Positions 37,401 through 51,100 of a DNA stretch of 64,000 nucleotides are shown here, in pieces. Source of the DNA: Oryzias latipes (lineage: Eukaryota > Chordata > Actinopteri > Beloniformes > Adrianichthyidae); NCBI RefSeq assembly GCF_002234675.1, contig NC_019871.2, positions 17,936,933 to 18,000,932 of the forward strand. Direction: 5' to 3'. Both the position numbers and the translations under genes were made by a program. Under the pieces are notes generated by a model. The model was not told the DNA's origin, did no database searches, and was given only the letters and a program-made list of their open reading frames with translations. Positions within the stretch are counted from its first letter, which is position 1. The number at the start of each line of letters is the position of its first letter.

Positions 37401-39219
37401 GCCTGCAGCGTTGTGAACAACAGTGAGTCAGACGGTCTGGTGTCCCGGTGCGGATGGATGCGGCCGGTGTGATCATGGATCCTCGTGTGTGGGTTATGTG
37501 GAGTTAATCACAGGCTGATCCTGCCTCTGGCCAGCAGCTCGCCAACAGAACTCTCACCTCATTTACCACAGATCCTCATTAAGAGAAACTGCAGCAGCAG
37601 AGCTGAAGAGGCAGAGGAGAGCGTCCTCTTTATCTTCAGACTGGAAGACGATTTCATTGAAATGAAAATGCAAAGTTTTTGATGCTAAGTAAAACACAAA
37701 AGAAGGATGTGATGATCTCTCAAAGACAACGATGGCTGTGCAGAAATGCTGCAAACTGCATGTCATAAAACAGTCTAAATAAAGCTGGCAGCTCCAAGCG
37801 CAACCTCACTTCAAATACCACAGCTTCACTTTGATCCAAAAAAAGACCACAGTTGGTTCATTGTTTTCCACTTTAGATTTTGCATTTCAGGGAAATTGGT
37901 TTATTACCATTTCCCGCCTCGTAATTTCAGCAACTCCATGTGCTGTAAGCATTAGCAGAGCAGATCAGGAGCAAGAGCACTAAAACAAGCAGATGTTCCA
38001 GAACTGACCAGCTTCAATAATTCTGCTAAAGCTGCTTTGGTTTCATGTCATCTGTGGCAAATGAAGCTCTGAGAGGGTGGCATTGTGACAGACAAGTACT
38101 TCTAAGATCAGGAAGTCTGTGGCTGCACCTGAAAACCAGGTGAACCACCTTTAGAAACCCTCTGCTGGCCAAAGCCAACACAAAAACAGACACCATGAAT
38201 TTCTCTGCTTCGTCTCAGTTTTAAAATTCCATCTCATGAGTTTGACTCGACTGGTTGAAAAGATTGGAAGAAGACACCTGGAATAAAGATGCAAACATTT
38301 TTGCAAGCTTGAAGCCATTAAAGCCGGCTTCCTTGAAGTCCAGAATAAAGGTCATGATAATGCAAAAGACAGATTTAAACCGGAAAGCTTATCACAGATC
38401 TGGAAAAGAACGTCATGAAGGCCTTTTTAACATGTTCAAGGAAAACAGGAACTTTAAATAGATTTTAACATTCCAATCTTAGAAAATCATTTGAGATTTG
38501 TGAAGCTTTGGTTATAAAACACAATAAAACTGAACCGGAATTTCACTGAAGAACAGAACAAAATCAGTTTTCATCCAAAGCATTAGACTTGATCAGTCTG
38601 TAGTAACTTTACAAAAAAAAAAAACTCCTTTATGAAGAAAGTTCTGCTAATTCTGGTTTGCTCTGTTGGATGAATGTGTCCCTTTAACACTGACCTGCCC
38701 ACAGCCAAACTAAACCAATGAAGCCCACTGACTGTCAGCAGCAGCCTCATCCTCTCCTGCTGTCTACATCCCGGTCATCCATCAGGTCTTACATTACATT
38801 TTTAGACCTTTTCATCATCATACCTATCCAAAATTAATACACCAGATTTTCCTGATTTTGAGCAGCAGGTGGTCAAGTTACATTGAATTTCTAAAGAACT
38901 AGTATGGACCATGTGAGGCCCCTTTAATTCTAAAGCAAAGAAGGGCTGAAGGTCTCCTCAGGGGACAGGCCACCAGCCAGGCGAGAACATTTCGCTTCTT
39001 CCTGTGACTCCTATAAACACAAGTGCAGACTGGTCTATGGGAGGATGTGAGTTCTCCACAGGGGACCGTGGAACAAAAGCACAGTGAGCTAAAGGTCATG
39101 TGTCAACAGCCTGCGATCCTGCACAGACATGATGGCATGCATGTCAACTGTAATGCGTGCAAACATAGGGGTCTGCAAGAGGCAGGGGGCTTCAAAGTTT
39201 TTTGGAACATATTTGACAA

Positions 39220-39236
39220 CCCCCCCCCCCCCCCCC
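39220..39236 (+). repeat. 17-base poly-C tract
   Basis: Homopolymer C run inside the connexin intron. Confidence 0.9.
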
Positions 39237-41024
39237 TCCCAAAAAGAAAAAGAGACGCAGCAAATATTTCTCCGTTCTATTTTCGAAACACCTCTGACAG
39301 CTCCAGAACTTTTTTAAGCTCATCAAGAGCTTTCTGAGGATCCTCAAAGCTTGAATACACATCAAACAGTGTTAGCCCTGCGTCTGATTGGCTGACAGTT
39401 GGACAGGGTTGCATCAGCAGGTTTTTAGCCTCATGAGACGCAATGAATGCAGGGACTAAAAATATATGCAAACAACAGAAGTGAGAATGCATCTTTCTGG
39501 AGACAGCTCTTTCGGAGCACAACAGAACCAAAAGATCTTAAACAGACCAATCCCGGCAGAGAAAAACCAACTCCAGTCGTTCCTGAAAACCTCACTGGGA
39601 GAAGGAAGGGAAATGAGCAGGAGGCGGTTTCATCTAATTCCTGGGTTATTGGTTGTAGTGCTGAACCCCTGATCATCTGTTTGTGTTGATGGGGTGGGGT
39701 GGAGAGTCCCTCTGCTCTGTGATAGAACAGTGATTAACTGCTGTTTCACTTCTGTTCTCCTTAAAGGGGATTTAAAAACTGGACAGGTTCTGACGGCTTT
39801 AATAACCGTCCAGACTATAAGGAGACCTGAGGGTCCGATTACAGACGGCCGGTCTAAAGGCGTTTTCATTAAGATGCTCTTTGTTCCATCAGGCTCCACT
39901 TTTATTGCAACAATGGAGATCAATGTGAGCGGGAGGGAGCATCGATCTGCACGTTTGGCGGTTTGATCAACAGCAGCTTGCAGGTGAGAACTCGCGGCGT
40001 GACGGATGTGTTGGGAGTAGTAAAGCGGCGTGTTCCTCATCACTGTTTATCCTCCGGGGCTCTGCAGTCCATCAGCGTGCCCGCTGCTCATAAAAGCAGA
40101 CATAAATCACTGACAGTAAGTGAGTACACTCACACAGCGCCGTGCCCACAGAGGGGCTCAAACACTCAGAGTGTCTGCTCATGCACACGCTCTGACCCAA
40201 AAAGGGAATCTCTAGAGCGCTCTGTAATCTCACACTGACTTCCACTCCCCCTGATGTGACTCATGTATGACCAAGGACTCAGACTGTTGCCATGGTGACA
40301 GCACATCCCCCTCAGGGACTGCAACCTGTCCGCGGCCCCCTCTCCCAGGACTGTGGCTTGGTTCACCAATGAACACATGAGAGTGGCAGCGCCTGGACCA
40401 ATGGCTTCAGGACAGACGGAGTATTAGTGTACATTTATGGAAATTTATGACGGCCCACACAAGGCCTTCCGGACCTTCAGGAAACTCAGCAAACTGCTGC
40501 TCACAAGTCCAAGACGAGGAAAAGCATCTTTATTCACTTCACATGAATTCCGCTACTGATAACTAACAAATAGAACCACCATGAAAAACAACACAACCCA
40601 TGTTTATTCACTAATGGAAATTGTGTTTTTTGGTGTTTTTAACATGTCCTTGCAGCATTTTTCTCATTATAAGAGGACAGACATTAAGAAAAATGAGCTC
40701 AAGATTGCATTTCTGAGTATCTATTTATTCAAATCATTATGAATCAGGAGTAGACAAAAAAATAAAGTTTGAATATGGTATATGTATATGTGAACTGGCA
40801 TCTGCATCAAAACGTCATAACTGGATAGCTCCAATATTGCTTGCCATTTTTTTTGCACAGCTAATGTTAGCTTGGGGTTATAGCGGAAGAGAGTGTAAAC
40901 AAAGGGATGATAGGAAATGAGGGTGGGCTCCATGCCAAAAGTCCCCAAAAACAACAGTTTTTTTTTCATTTTGGCTAAAAAAATGGCATAAATATAATTA
41001 AAAGACCACTGGGAACGCTTTTAA

Positions 41025-41233
41025 CCCTTGTGCTATCTAAGATGACCCCACCCTTACATTGACGTGTTCTCCCTCCCATTACAAAGGTGGATAAAGGTGG
41101 AAAGATTTCATGTAATCCATGGATACCAATTTGTGAAGATCACAAATTATTGAAGAAAAAAGGTTCAGAGCACTGTCTAGTGGGTCCAGATGACCCAACT
41201 CCCAATGTTAAAGTGCCTAGGATAGCACAAGGG
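41025..41233. mobile_element. piggyBac-type MITE, 209 bp
   Basis: Flanked by TTAA on both sides (41021-41024 and 41234-41237). The ends are CCCTTGTGCTATC and its perfect complement GATAGCACAAGGG, and further in GATGACCC appears on both sides (once direct, once as an inner match). TTAA targets and CCC...GGG ends define piggyBac elements. There is no coding capacity. Confidence 0.8.
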
Positions 41234-41498
41234 TTAAAATAGATCAAAAGATGATAGTAGTCTGACTTTAAAGTCCACAACAACATCTGAGGTTTCCAGA
41301 GACTGAAGCTGTTCAGTCAGGATACATTTTCCCTATAGGAATCAGAAAAAGGTCTGCCATTGTTCTGAAGGACTATCATGAGAAGAACATCAGCATTGAT
41401 GTTCCTTCCATTGAGAACATCAGGGCCTTCGCTTTATATTGGCAGAAATCAATGGAAAAGTATGAAAGTGTGAATGCCTGAATGACATATTAGTTCAT

Positions 41499-41517
41499 GG
41501 GGGGGGGGGGGGGGGGG
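41499..41517 (+). repeat. 19-base poly-G tract
   Basis: Homopolymer G run in the connexin intron, the only long tract with G on the plus strand. Confidence 0.9.
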
Positions 41518-42291
41518 TCTGAGGCATGAAGACAAAGGTCCACCGTTGGTCCATCCTCCTGCCGTATTGTGTCTCAGTGTTTAACCATAACCTGTCATCT
41601 GTGGAACATGAATGTGTGTTTTTGTGCTGCATTGAAATGGTGACAAATCAACACAATACAGTCAACGAGAGACCATCACCTTGGCAACGGTTCATACCAA
41701 AAGCGCAGGACTCTGAAGACCAATCGTTAACGCAATCTCCGTTCAGTTTCTAGGATTTTTACACATCGCAGGATGTTACATCAGCAGAGACCAGACGGCA
41801 GGTGATCAGATCATCAAACCTCTGATGAAAACCTGCAACCATGTGCCCTGAGTGGATCGCACCATGTTGTCTCAACCCCCCCCCCAGACTGTGAGTGTCC
41901 ACGCTTAGACCTCTACACCTGTCTCCTCCTAACCCTCCTGCAGCCCCACTCCGCCTGTAGGATGGGTAAGTATGAACCTGGGGTGGGGGCAGGGGGGTTA
42001 GTGCATACCACGTTCGTTTCTAAACAGCTTTTGAAGCTGCTCCTGCCTAAAAGTCTGATTCAGTGAGAGGTACAACAAGGACACCATCATGAAGACCTCT
42101 CTGGTGCCCCCTAGAGGAGAGATGCTGCCCCTCGTGGCTGTTGAAGCTGCCATCATGTCACTGACAGACAGGGATTAAGACATTAAAGCGCCCCCTCCTC
42201 AGGAGTTCCTGAGAGTCCCTGCTGGAACGCTGTCCCCCTGCAGATCCAGAGGTGGACACATGGAGACATCTCACCCCAAACCCTGCACTCA

Positions 42292-42453
<162 letters not shown>

Positions 42454-44079
42454 TCAAGTCCACTTGTGTTGAGTATAGAGGTAGAGAGTGCAGCTGCACG
42501 CAGCCTGAAGTGTGCGTGATGTTCTCTATCCACGCACGCTCCTCCTGTCCTCCACCTCTGGCTGCTCCTGACCTCCTCTTACCCCCTCACCAGCTGGGCT
42601 GTCATGTGCTGTTAGACACACCTGGTCTAACGGAGAGGAAGCAGGAGGACCTCCATCAGCAGCTCTCCTCTCCTCCACGCATCACTGTACGAGTCATGTG
42701 AGCTGGAGGAAGGAGTCATCTCTGCTCCTGCTCTCCCGCTGCGCCCTCTTCATCGCCGCTGTCTCCTTCCTCCCTTCGGTCTCTTCTTCTTTTCCAAGGC
42801 TTTCCCGCCTCCCTCCTGTTGCTTCTTTCTCCCGGTTCGGTTCCGGCAGACTACGAGGAGCAGAGCATCGTTCTCCTGCTCCGTCTTCCCGCGTGAGGCC
42901 CCCCTCCGCCCTCCTCTCAGCGTGTTTTCCGAGCGGCGGCTCCCCTCTCTTCTCCTTCCTTCATCTCCTCCACCTGCCTCCGTCTCCCTCTTTCCCTGTT
43001 CAAGCCAGTCGGCAGTTAGACCGAGCGCGAGTCTGGAGGATTAGAGAGGAATCATCTGAGCTCCTCCCCCCTCACGCGCTCTCCATCACCATGCCCCCCC
43101 CCCCCCCCCCCGCAAACGTGAGATTCTTTTGGCGGTTTTCAAGCGCTGTCACTTTCAGGTGATCACAAGAATGGGAGGAGGAGGGGGGGGGTAACTGCCA
43201 GGGCACAATGACCCCCCTCCCCCCGGGGGGGGCAAAGCGGGTTGGACTCAAAGTGCAGCTTAGAGCTCGAGGCATCAATGATTATTGGCTGATAGGCGCG
43301 TGCATGTGCTCCAAAAGCTGGTGAACAGCCGCGCACTAAAGAAGATGCTCGATACAGATTTCTAACTGTGTGACGTCACATCTCTCAATTGAACAAGTCT
43401 TTTTTTTTTATTAAATGGCTGAACTCCAAAGAAAATGTTGCATTTTAAAAATAAAACTTTTGAGTTTTTAATGAAAAATGTTAACTTGCTCTGCTTAAAA
43501 GTCTGTATTTGTTTATAAAGTAAATGTTTACATAAATGAACTTCATAAACCAGGATAATACTCTTTTGTTTTTGTTTTCAGTTTTCGATGTTATCTTGAA
43601 TCTCTGAATCCTTATTCCTCCCTCTGAGCTCATTTACATATGTTCCGTCAAACCAGCCAATCACAGACAAGAAGGTTTATGGTGATTGGTCAGAATTAAT
43701 TATCTATGCCTTACATTGACATTTTCCTGATTCAGAAACCAGACAGTTATTTGGTTCTGTTCTGTTCTCCAACCTTATCTGGTTTGGTTCTGATCAGAAC
43801 ACAGAAGGACCAGAAAAGCCCCAAATATTATTATCATGAAATGCAATTAGGATAAAACATTTAAAAAGAAGGGCGTGATGAGGGTGTTTGGTGACCACAG
43901 AATCTGCTGTTTGGATATTCTGATGATCTTTTTTTAAGCTGTGATCTTTGTTTTGGATCTTCATGTCCATGAAGGTCATGTGTTCCCAAAATTCTTCTTG
44001 TGGTGTAGATTTTTTCTGTGGCATTGAGCGGATCAATGAGTTTCAGGATTGATTGATTTTAAGATACTTTTAACAGTTT

Positions 44080-44990
44080 TTAAATGTCTTAACGGTCTTG
44101 CGCCTTCTTATTTATCAGATCTTTAGGATATGAACCCTCGCGGACCCTGAGATCCTCTGGCACTTGTCTGTTAACCATTCCAACTGTAAAAACTAAAACC
44201 TATGGAGAAGCTGCATTTCAGCACTATGGTCCCCGTTTATGGAACAGTCTGCCAGAGAGCCTGAGAGCCGCAGAGAGCATTGATACTTTTAAGAAAAGGC
44301 TCAAGACCCATCTTTTTAACCTGGCTTTTAGCTAATTTTTATTTTTTATTTAGTTATTTTACTACTTTTATTTATTTATTCAGTTATTTATCTATATGTA
44401 TTTTCTATTTTTATTTTATTTCTTTATCCATTTTATCTCGTTTTATGAACTTGAACCTGATTTTTAACGTGTTATTTTAATTTACCTTATTTCAATGTTT
44501 TATCGTTTTTATCAATATGTTTACTTTTTGATTCTCATTTTTATTCATTTTTATTTCCGGTGCTTCCTCAGCTGGAACCTCTCCCTCTTGGACGGCTGCT
44601 GTTCAGCCGCTGCGGCTCTGGGTGGGGACCTGCATCACCGCTTAGCTGTGGTGGAGCGGTCCCCGCCTGTGATGTTGCATTTGGCTGTCTATGCGGCTGT
44701 TCACAGGGGGGGAGGTTCCAATTACTAGCGTTTCCCGCATCATGTTTTTGTGCTCAGCATATGTTTTACAGCCTATTTTTCATTGTCATTTCCCATCAGT
44801 TAGAGAGTGGGAGGTGTGAAAGGCGTGGGGGGCTAGGTACGGGGAGGGGGGCCCTATTATTTATTTATTTATTTATTAATGCTTGCTTGTTTTTATATTT
44901 TGTTGTTTTAATGTAAAGCACTTTGTGTTATATTTTTATATGAAAAGTGCTTTATAAATAAAGTTTGATTTGATTTGATTTGATTCCTGC
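44080..44990 (+). repeat. L2/CR1-like LINE 3' end
   Basis: One frame reads YEPSRTLRSSGTCLLTIPTV, then AAFQHYGPRLWNSLPESLR and DTFKKRLKTHLFNLAFS-stop. The motif RLWNSLPESLR...FKKRLKTHLF closes the reverse transcriptase ORF of many fish LINEs. A 3' UTR follows, ending in TTTATAAATAAAG and (TTTGA)4. A GC-rich block at 44565-44720 inside the UTR may be a second insertion. Confidence 0.75.
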
Positions 44991-46734
44991 GAGACTGTCA
45001 TCCACATATCTTTTCCATGATGAGTCTTGCAGAGTGGGGGAGTTGTGGTCATTTGTCCTCCATCAATAAACTGCTCATTACAGCTAATAGATCATCTGTC
45101 TCTGCTGTGTTCTGTTTAGATGTTGTTTCAAAGCAGAAATGAAGGATTTTAACTCGGAATGTGACAATTTATTTTAACAATGATTCGATTCACATCCTAA
45201 TGTGTGGTCCCTGATAAGATTCAGTCGATGTTGGTTCATTTCGAACAATCCGATTCACTGACCTAAAATCGATCCAGGACATTTTTAGCCAAAAATTCAA
45301 CCTGTGTGACTCAGAGATAAATACCTGGGTACTGAACAGTGCGGGTGAGGTTTTCCATGTTCTTAGAAGATTCTGCCACACTCTATGGTCACATGTCTGT
45401 GTTTCCGCACCTTGGACTGGAATGATGACTTGATCATTTTTTGCTGCCATCATGAGTGTGTTGTCCGTGGGATGTCACTCCATCATTTTTATGATACAGT
45501 AAAGTAAATCTACATGCCTCAATCCAAATGGTACTTTCCTACATCGATTTATTATTGCTTTATCTCATTTTGAAATGATTTTTAATGATAAAGTTAGATC
45601 TGATTCGATTCATGAGATCATCAAGAGCAGAAAAAAGGTTTATTTATCCCCTTTTAACACAAAACTACGACCATTTGATACATTTAAATTCAGTTTGGTT
45701 AGTGTAGCCTTTTGGTCAAAGGTAGTGAAGACTCAGAGCCAGATTTATCAGTCTCCAGGCGTTACAGGTTCGACATTTATAAAATGATTTTATTCAAATA
45801 TTTGTCATGCATTATAACTTTAACATGCATCTTTTGCAGTTCTGAACTTTTTGAAATAACTTTTTCTGAGCAGAAATCTTTGTGCTCAAAACAATCCGGA
45901 GATGTTCATGTGAATCATCCTGCAGGACTAAGCTTCATGTCTTCATGTGTGTGCATCTGTGTACGGGGGGGTGTCACCTGAATGTTCATGTAAAAACCTG
46001 CAGTTTCACAGCACAGCTTTGGACTTTAGGGTGGAGGTAGTGAGTGCAGCAGCAGAATAATGCAGACGCATTGTCGTCATGCCAGATTGAACAACACACA
46101 CACACACACACCCACCCCTGGCCTCACGTGTGAGACACAGAGCTGCCAGATTGCCCTGACGTGGGGAAGAAGGGATTACGAGTGTGCAGTCACTCATTAC
46201 AGAATAGATTACTGCTCTGGTCTGAAGAGTGGCATCTGAGACGGACTGTGAGGAAACAGCATGACCCGGTCTGTGAACGGTCCAGAGCTTCTGAACGGGT
46301 CAAACACTTCTATCCTCAGAAGCAGCTTCCAGAAAACCTGCATGATCCAAACACTGAAACACATCAGACTCTGAAATCTAATAACGTGTATGTATAGCTA
46401 ACATTTATGTTTAGATGCACTAAAATGTTTGCATTCTCACAAACCGCACAGCTGCTCCTGAGGAGACCATCAACAACTCAGCTGTGATAAAAGGTTTTCT
46501 AAGTTTTCTCAAAACACACAATTTAATGCAAATTTACAACAAAAACTTAGATTGGAGGATTTTGGTAGAATGTTCTGCTGTCTGATAAGAGTGCAGTCTA
46601 CCCAGGAGACATTTGAACTTTAAAGAACCACCTTAACCAAAAGGATAGAAACTGGACCAAACGACAGAAGAGAGCTCCTGAAGGCGTTTGATAAAAAATG
46701 TGCTGGGCATGAAGAGTCAGAGGATGAGAAAATG

Positions 46735-46960
46735 TAGGTGTGACGGTGAAGCTTGTCCGGTGTTATGCCTCCCAAGAGAAAGTCTGGACAGGAGATGGAT
46801 GAGCAAATTCATGGTACCTCCAGAGGGTAGAGAATGGTGATTGGAGCAGACATGTGGGTGAAGGAAACGGAGAGGAAGTGTGGTGTCCAGGACAGGAATG
46901 CAGAAGAACAGATGATGTTAGACTTACTAATGACATGGTGATATCATTTTTATTATGGGA
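46735..46960 (+). repeat. RTE-type LINE fragment, endonuclease region
   Basis: In one frame GEGNGEEV and, after a shift, CGVQDRNAEEQMMLDL are visible, matching the endonuclease segment G.GN..EEVMGKFGVQDRN of RTE LINEs. It is broken by a frameshift. Same segment as 13060-13160. Confidence 0.55.
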
Positions 46961-48113
46961 TGTGCAGTCAATCTTACCAAGAACCTGAGAGCTTCTGGAG
47001 ATTATTTAAACAAAATTTAAAATCCTACTTTTTAATATCTTCACAAAATGAAATGTTTGTTCAATAATTTTTCTAATTTCTTTGTTCTTTTATTTTGATA
47101 AAACAAATTCTGTAAATTTTCTTGTTTTTGTGTGTTTTTTCTATTTTTTTTCATTAAACTTGAAATATTTAATATAGTTTATGTTGTTTGCAATTTCTAT
47201 ATAAATCTAATGTTCCTGATGGAAATCAGAAACATGTTAGTCATTAACTGTACGAGAGAACTGAACTGATTGAACTCAAGAGTCACTGGCTCCAAGAAGC
47301 CAAAACTCCATAGACTTCTATAGATAAACAGCTATCACAGTCTTTCCATTTGTCATAATAACCACTCATTCCTTTTTTTAACATGTTCTTGCTAATCTTT
47401 TTTTAATTACATTTTTCTTTAGCAAAAAATGGCAACTGAATTGGCTTTATGTCACTGCGAGCCAGAAGTAAGGCGAGAAGAAGATGAAGAGCTGAAAGAC
47501 AAAAGGTCCTAAGAACACCTGCGGGAGTCTGGAAAAGTTACTGAGAGGCAGCAGACATTTCGCAGGAATGGAGTAGAGTTCTGGTTCTATTTATAAGAAT
47601 AGAGATGTTCAAAGAAACGACAGGGGCCACAGTAACATTGTGACATCACACATGAACACCTTAAAACAGCATATTTACCTCTAAACACACAAAAAAGCAG
47701 CTCAGACGGATCAGAGTCAGAACAGCATCAAAGTTCTACTTATTTTAAATACTCTTTTCTTCTCATCCAGATGTTAAAAGGAGCGAGCAGAGGCTGAGGT
47801 CTGCTTCTTTCAGCACATTCAGTAAACTCAATTCTGATTTTTGGACAGAGATTACTAAACTTATCTGCTGCAACCAGATTTCATCAACAAATATCTGCAA
47901 CGGCTGAAAAACCAAAGGTGGAGCAGAACTTTGCTGGGAATCATCACCTGAGCCCTTGGTCTTCTGCGTCGCTGAGCAGGCTCAGCTGTAGACCAAACCC
48001 CTTTTGATGATCTCACGCAGATCGAGTTATAAAAGACTAAGTAATCAACCAAACACAAGAGCAGCTGCTGTCCTGCAGAAAGAAAACGGTCAACAGGATT
48101 CTGTTGATGAGAT

Positions 48114-48119
48114 TTTATT
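48114..48119 (-). promoter_or_regulatory. Poly(A) signal of nop53
   Basis: TTTATT reads AATAAA on the minus strand, only about 20 bases after the nop53 stop at 48138. This implies a very short 3' UTR. Confidence 0.6.
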
Positions 48120-48137
48120 GACATTATTTTGACAGAG

Positions 48138-51100
48138 TCATGTGATTTGTCGAAAGGCTCTTTTCTCCACGTATTTGACCTTGAGTCTTCTCTTGAACCT
48201 GAAAGGAAGCAGAAGAACAGGTCAGCTGGCAGACATGGATCCAGACAGCAGTGAGGACTTCAGGCTGATGGCCTTACTTGGCCCTTTCTCTGGGTTCAAT
48301 GAGGTTCCTCTTCTGCAGACTCTTGAAGCGGTCCTTGAGAACGCTGCCCTCTGGCTGCAAAGTCGGGATATTACAACAAATAAGAACAAATGCAAGCAAA
48401 TCTGCTCAGCCAGGGTGATCTACTGCCTACATGTAATCCCATTCAGACCACAAAAACCAATCCCAGGTCTGGACTTATCAGAAGTAAAGGACTGGACTAT
48501 CTAAGGAAAGTTAGCTGGAAGGAAAAGTGGGTCTGAGAAACAGCTATGCTGAAATAAAGACACCACATGAACATCCACACTTCACTGAATCCTGGTGAGC
48601 TCGAGGCTTCGTGGAGGTAGAGGATGTACCTTAAGTTGTCTCAGGGATGCAGCCAGTTCATCACTCAGCTGGACCTCCAGGTCCTGGGCCTGGAACCTGT
48701 GAGGAAAACCACATCTCACTTCCATGTATCTACAGTCCTGCAGAAGCTGCAGGAAAATGAGCTCTGATGACTGCCTTACAAAATAAAAGCCTTAGACTCT
48801 GATCTGAAGAGATTTGAAGCACTTTCATGAAGACACTTTGGTAAACCATTGACCTATTATTAAATCAGACTGGATCTTTTCAATGATATAGTATTAGAAT
48901 GGAAGCATTTCTATAAAGTTTAACCTGTGCAGTAGTATAAATGTGATTTTAAAGTGAAAGGATGTAAACATCCCAGAATGCATCTGCAACTCCTCAAAAG
49001 GATGCTGCTTGGTCCAAACTAAGGAACCAGAAAAAAAATGAATTTTTATTGTTACTTTCAAAAATAATAAAACTTTGTTAATTAAAAAAGGAAAAAGATG
49101 ACTTTTTTTTTTTTAACATAAATAACTTTTAGAGTTCTGAAAGGATCTGAGATCAACATAAGACTTTCCAGCAGCGGAACATTTTAATTAAAGACAGTTA
49201 AAACCCAAAATAGGAAAAATGAAAATGTTATTTACTGACCATTTTATTTCTGCTGGTTTTTTGTGACTTAGTTAAACCTGTTTTTACTGAGAAGACTTCA
49301 AGCACTGATTCTGGAGCAAATGTTCTTATGCCTGAACTTTTATCTCATCTGTCCTCGTCGTCTGTCCGTCTGCACTGATTCATGCTGATGTTGACTAAAG
49401 GTTTTGAATCCGGAAACGTACTTGAGTCTGCCGAGCCGTCTGGGCAGAGCCTTCTGGGCCTCCTGTCTGGCCTTCCTCTTCATCCGTCTGGCTTTGGTCT
49501 GCAGCTCCTGCTGTTTGATGGAGCTCTTTATGGAGCGGAGCTGAAAGAGCTGCTGCTGCCGCTCCGTCTGCCGTCTGCTGGCCTGCTGCTGCTGCGTCTA
49601 AAAACCATTTTAGGATAAAAAGAAGCTGTAACGCCTGAAGACATGAGTTATTTCTGGTGGTTTGGTTTTCTTTAAGGTTCTACCATCAAAAGGCTTTCAG
49701 GGAAAAATCATGGAGAAAGCTCCGCAAAGGGAGAGTAGAGCAGCAGAAACGTCAAAATAACGCTCTAGCTGTTTTAAACCTTAGCATCTGTCACCGTGGT
49801 TACCACAAAACAATGACAGACCTTCATTTTTTCTGCTTTCTCCTTCTTTCTCTGCCTCTCTGTCTTCTTCGCAGCCACAGCTATGGCACCCAGTGCTGAG
49901 TTAGCTTCATCCTCGTTAGGAGCGGCTGCCTCGTCCTCATCCTCATCTTCTACCAAGCCTTCAACTTCTTCGTGAAGGATCGTCTCCTGCACAAAGACAC
50001 CAGACATGTCAAAGGTTACCGTGCACACAGACATGCAGCGACAGCAGAGATGATGGTCTGCACCTCTGTGGCTCTGTCCTCTTTTCGGAAAGCCAGCTGT
50101 CTCTGGAGTTTGTCTTCTTGTTTTTGCTTCTGGACCTCCACATCGTGGGCCTCCTGGAGCAGCGCCTGAAAACACACAAAGTCTTCGTTTGAACCAGCCT
50201 GATCCGACTGAAACGACTGCAGATTATTTCATTCAGTCCACCGCCTCCAACAACTGTCTGGCTCAGAACCATCAAGTACAGAAGCTTTAAAGCAGAAGGG
50301 AAAAGACTAAAGGAAGTAAAACTCTTTACAGTGCAGCCATTCTGCTGCAGGTCTGTTCCAGAACCAGCATTTTACCTTGAGAACAGACTAATTTCTATCA
50401 AAATCATGGCCGCCGTGAGAACCAGTTTATACAGCAACACTGAGGGAACTGACCAACAGGCATCTGCTGCTGCAACAGCCCCCCCTTTAAACAGGGTGTA
50501 TTCTTCAACGCTACACTTCACCAACACGGACTTCCAACTGAAAATATCCATCATCCGAGCAACAGCAGGACAGAAACACGAGGTTTTTGATTAAACCATT
50601 AGGAAGCTTCAGAGCAGCATTTTCACCCCCATTCCTGAGAAAGAGCTTCATCCTTCATCTTTGGTCTAGGTAAAAACCTCCGTTCTTTCATGAAACAATC
50701 GTCTTTACACGTCACTCCTCACGCAGCAGAGCTGAGACTCACCTGGTGGGACAGGAAGTCTGGGTTGTAAGACCCCCCAGGAGCAATGACCTCCACAGCT
50801 GGGAGCACAGACGGTTTCTGGTTCAGCTTCTCTGGACGCTGATGGAACAAATAAGTTATTCAACACCTGCACCCAGAAGGTTTCCCTCTGATGGAGCCGC
50901 AGTGACTCACCTGAACCAGCTTCTTCCCCGTCTGCTGGAGATACCAGGGATCAGCCGAGTCGGTCACTGCGATGAAAACAACATCAAATCATACTTTTCA
51001 CCAAACCGTCGCTTTGTAAAAACAGGATGAGTTAACAAAGATGGGTTTATGCTGCAGCATTTGGACTTTTCTGGTACCAGCTCTGGATGAGCTGCTGGTT

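Noticed and set aside
36446-37476. Long ORFs across the 15-bp array on both strands
   Set aside because: They follow from a 15-base unit lacking stops; no start context, splice sites or family support.
42118-42145. Possible REST/NRSF (RE1) site in connexin intron 1
   Set aside because: GCTGCCC and GGCTGTTGAA resemble the half-sites but with wrong spacing and several mismatches; not better than chance.
47861-48124. Minus-strand 87-codon ORF after nop53
   Set aside because: It lies beyond the nop53 stop and poly(A) signal, without homology or signals.
49382-49618. Plus-strand 78-codon ORF
   Set aside because: Antisense of nop53 exon 9, whose coding frame, homology and splice sites are clear.
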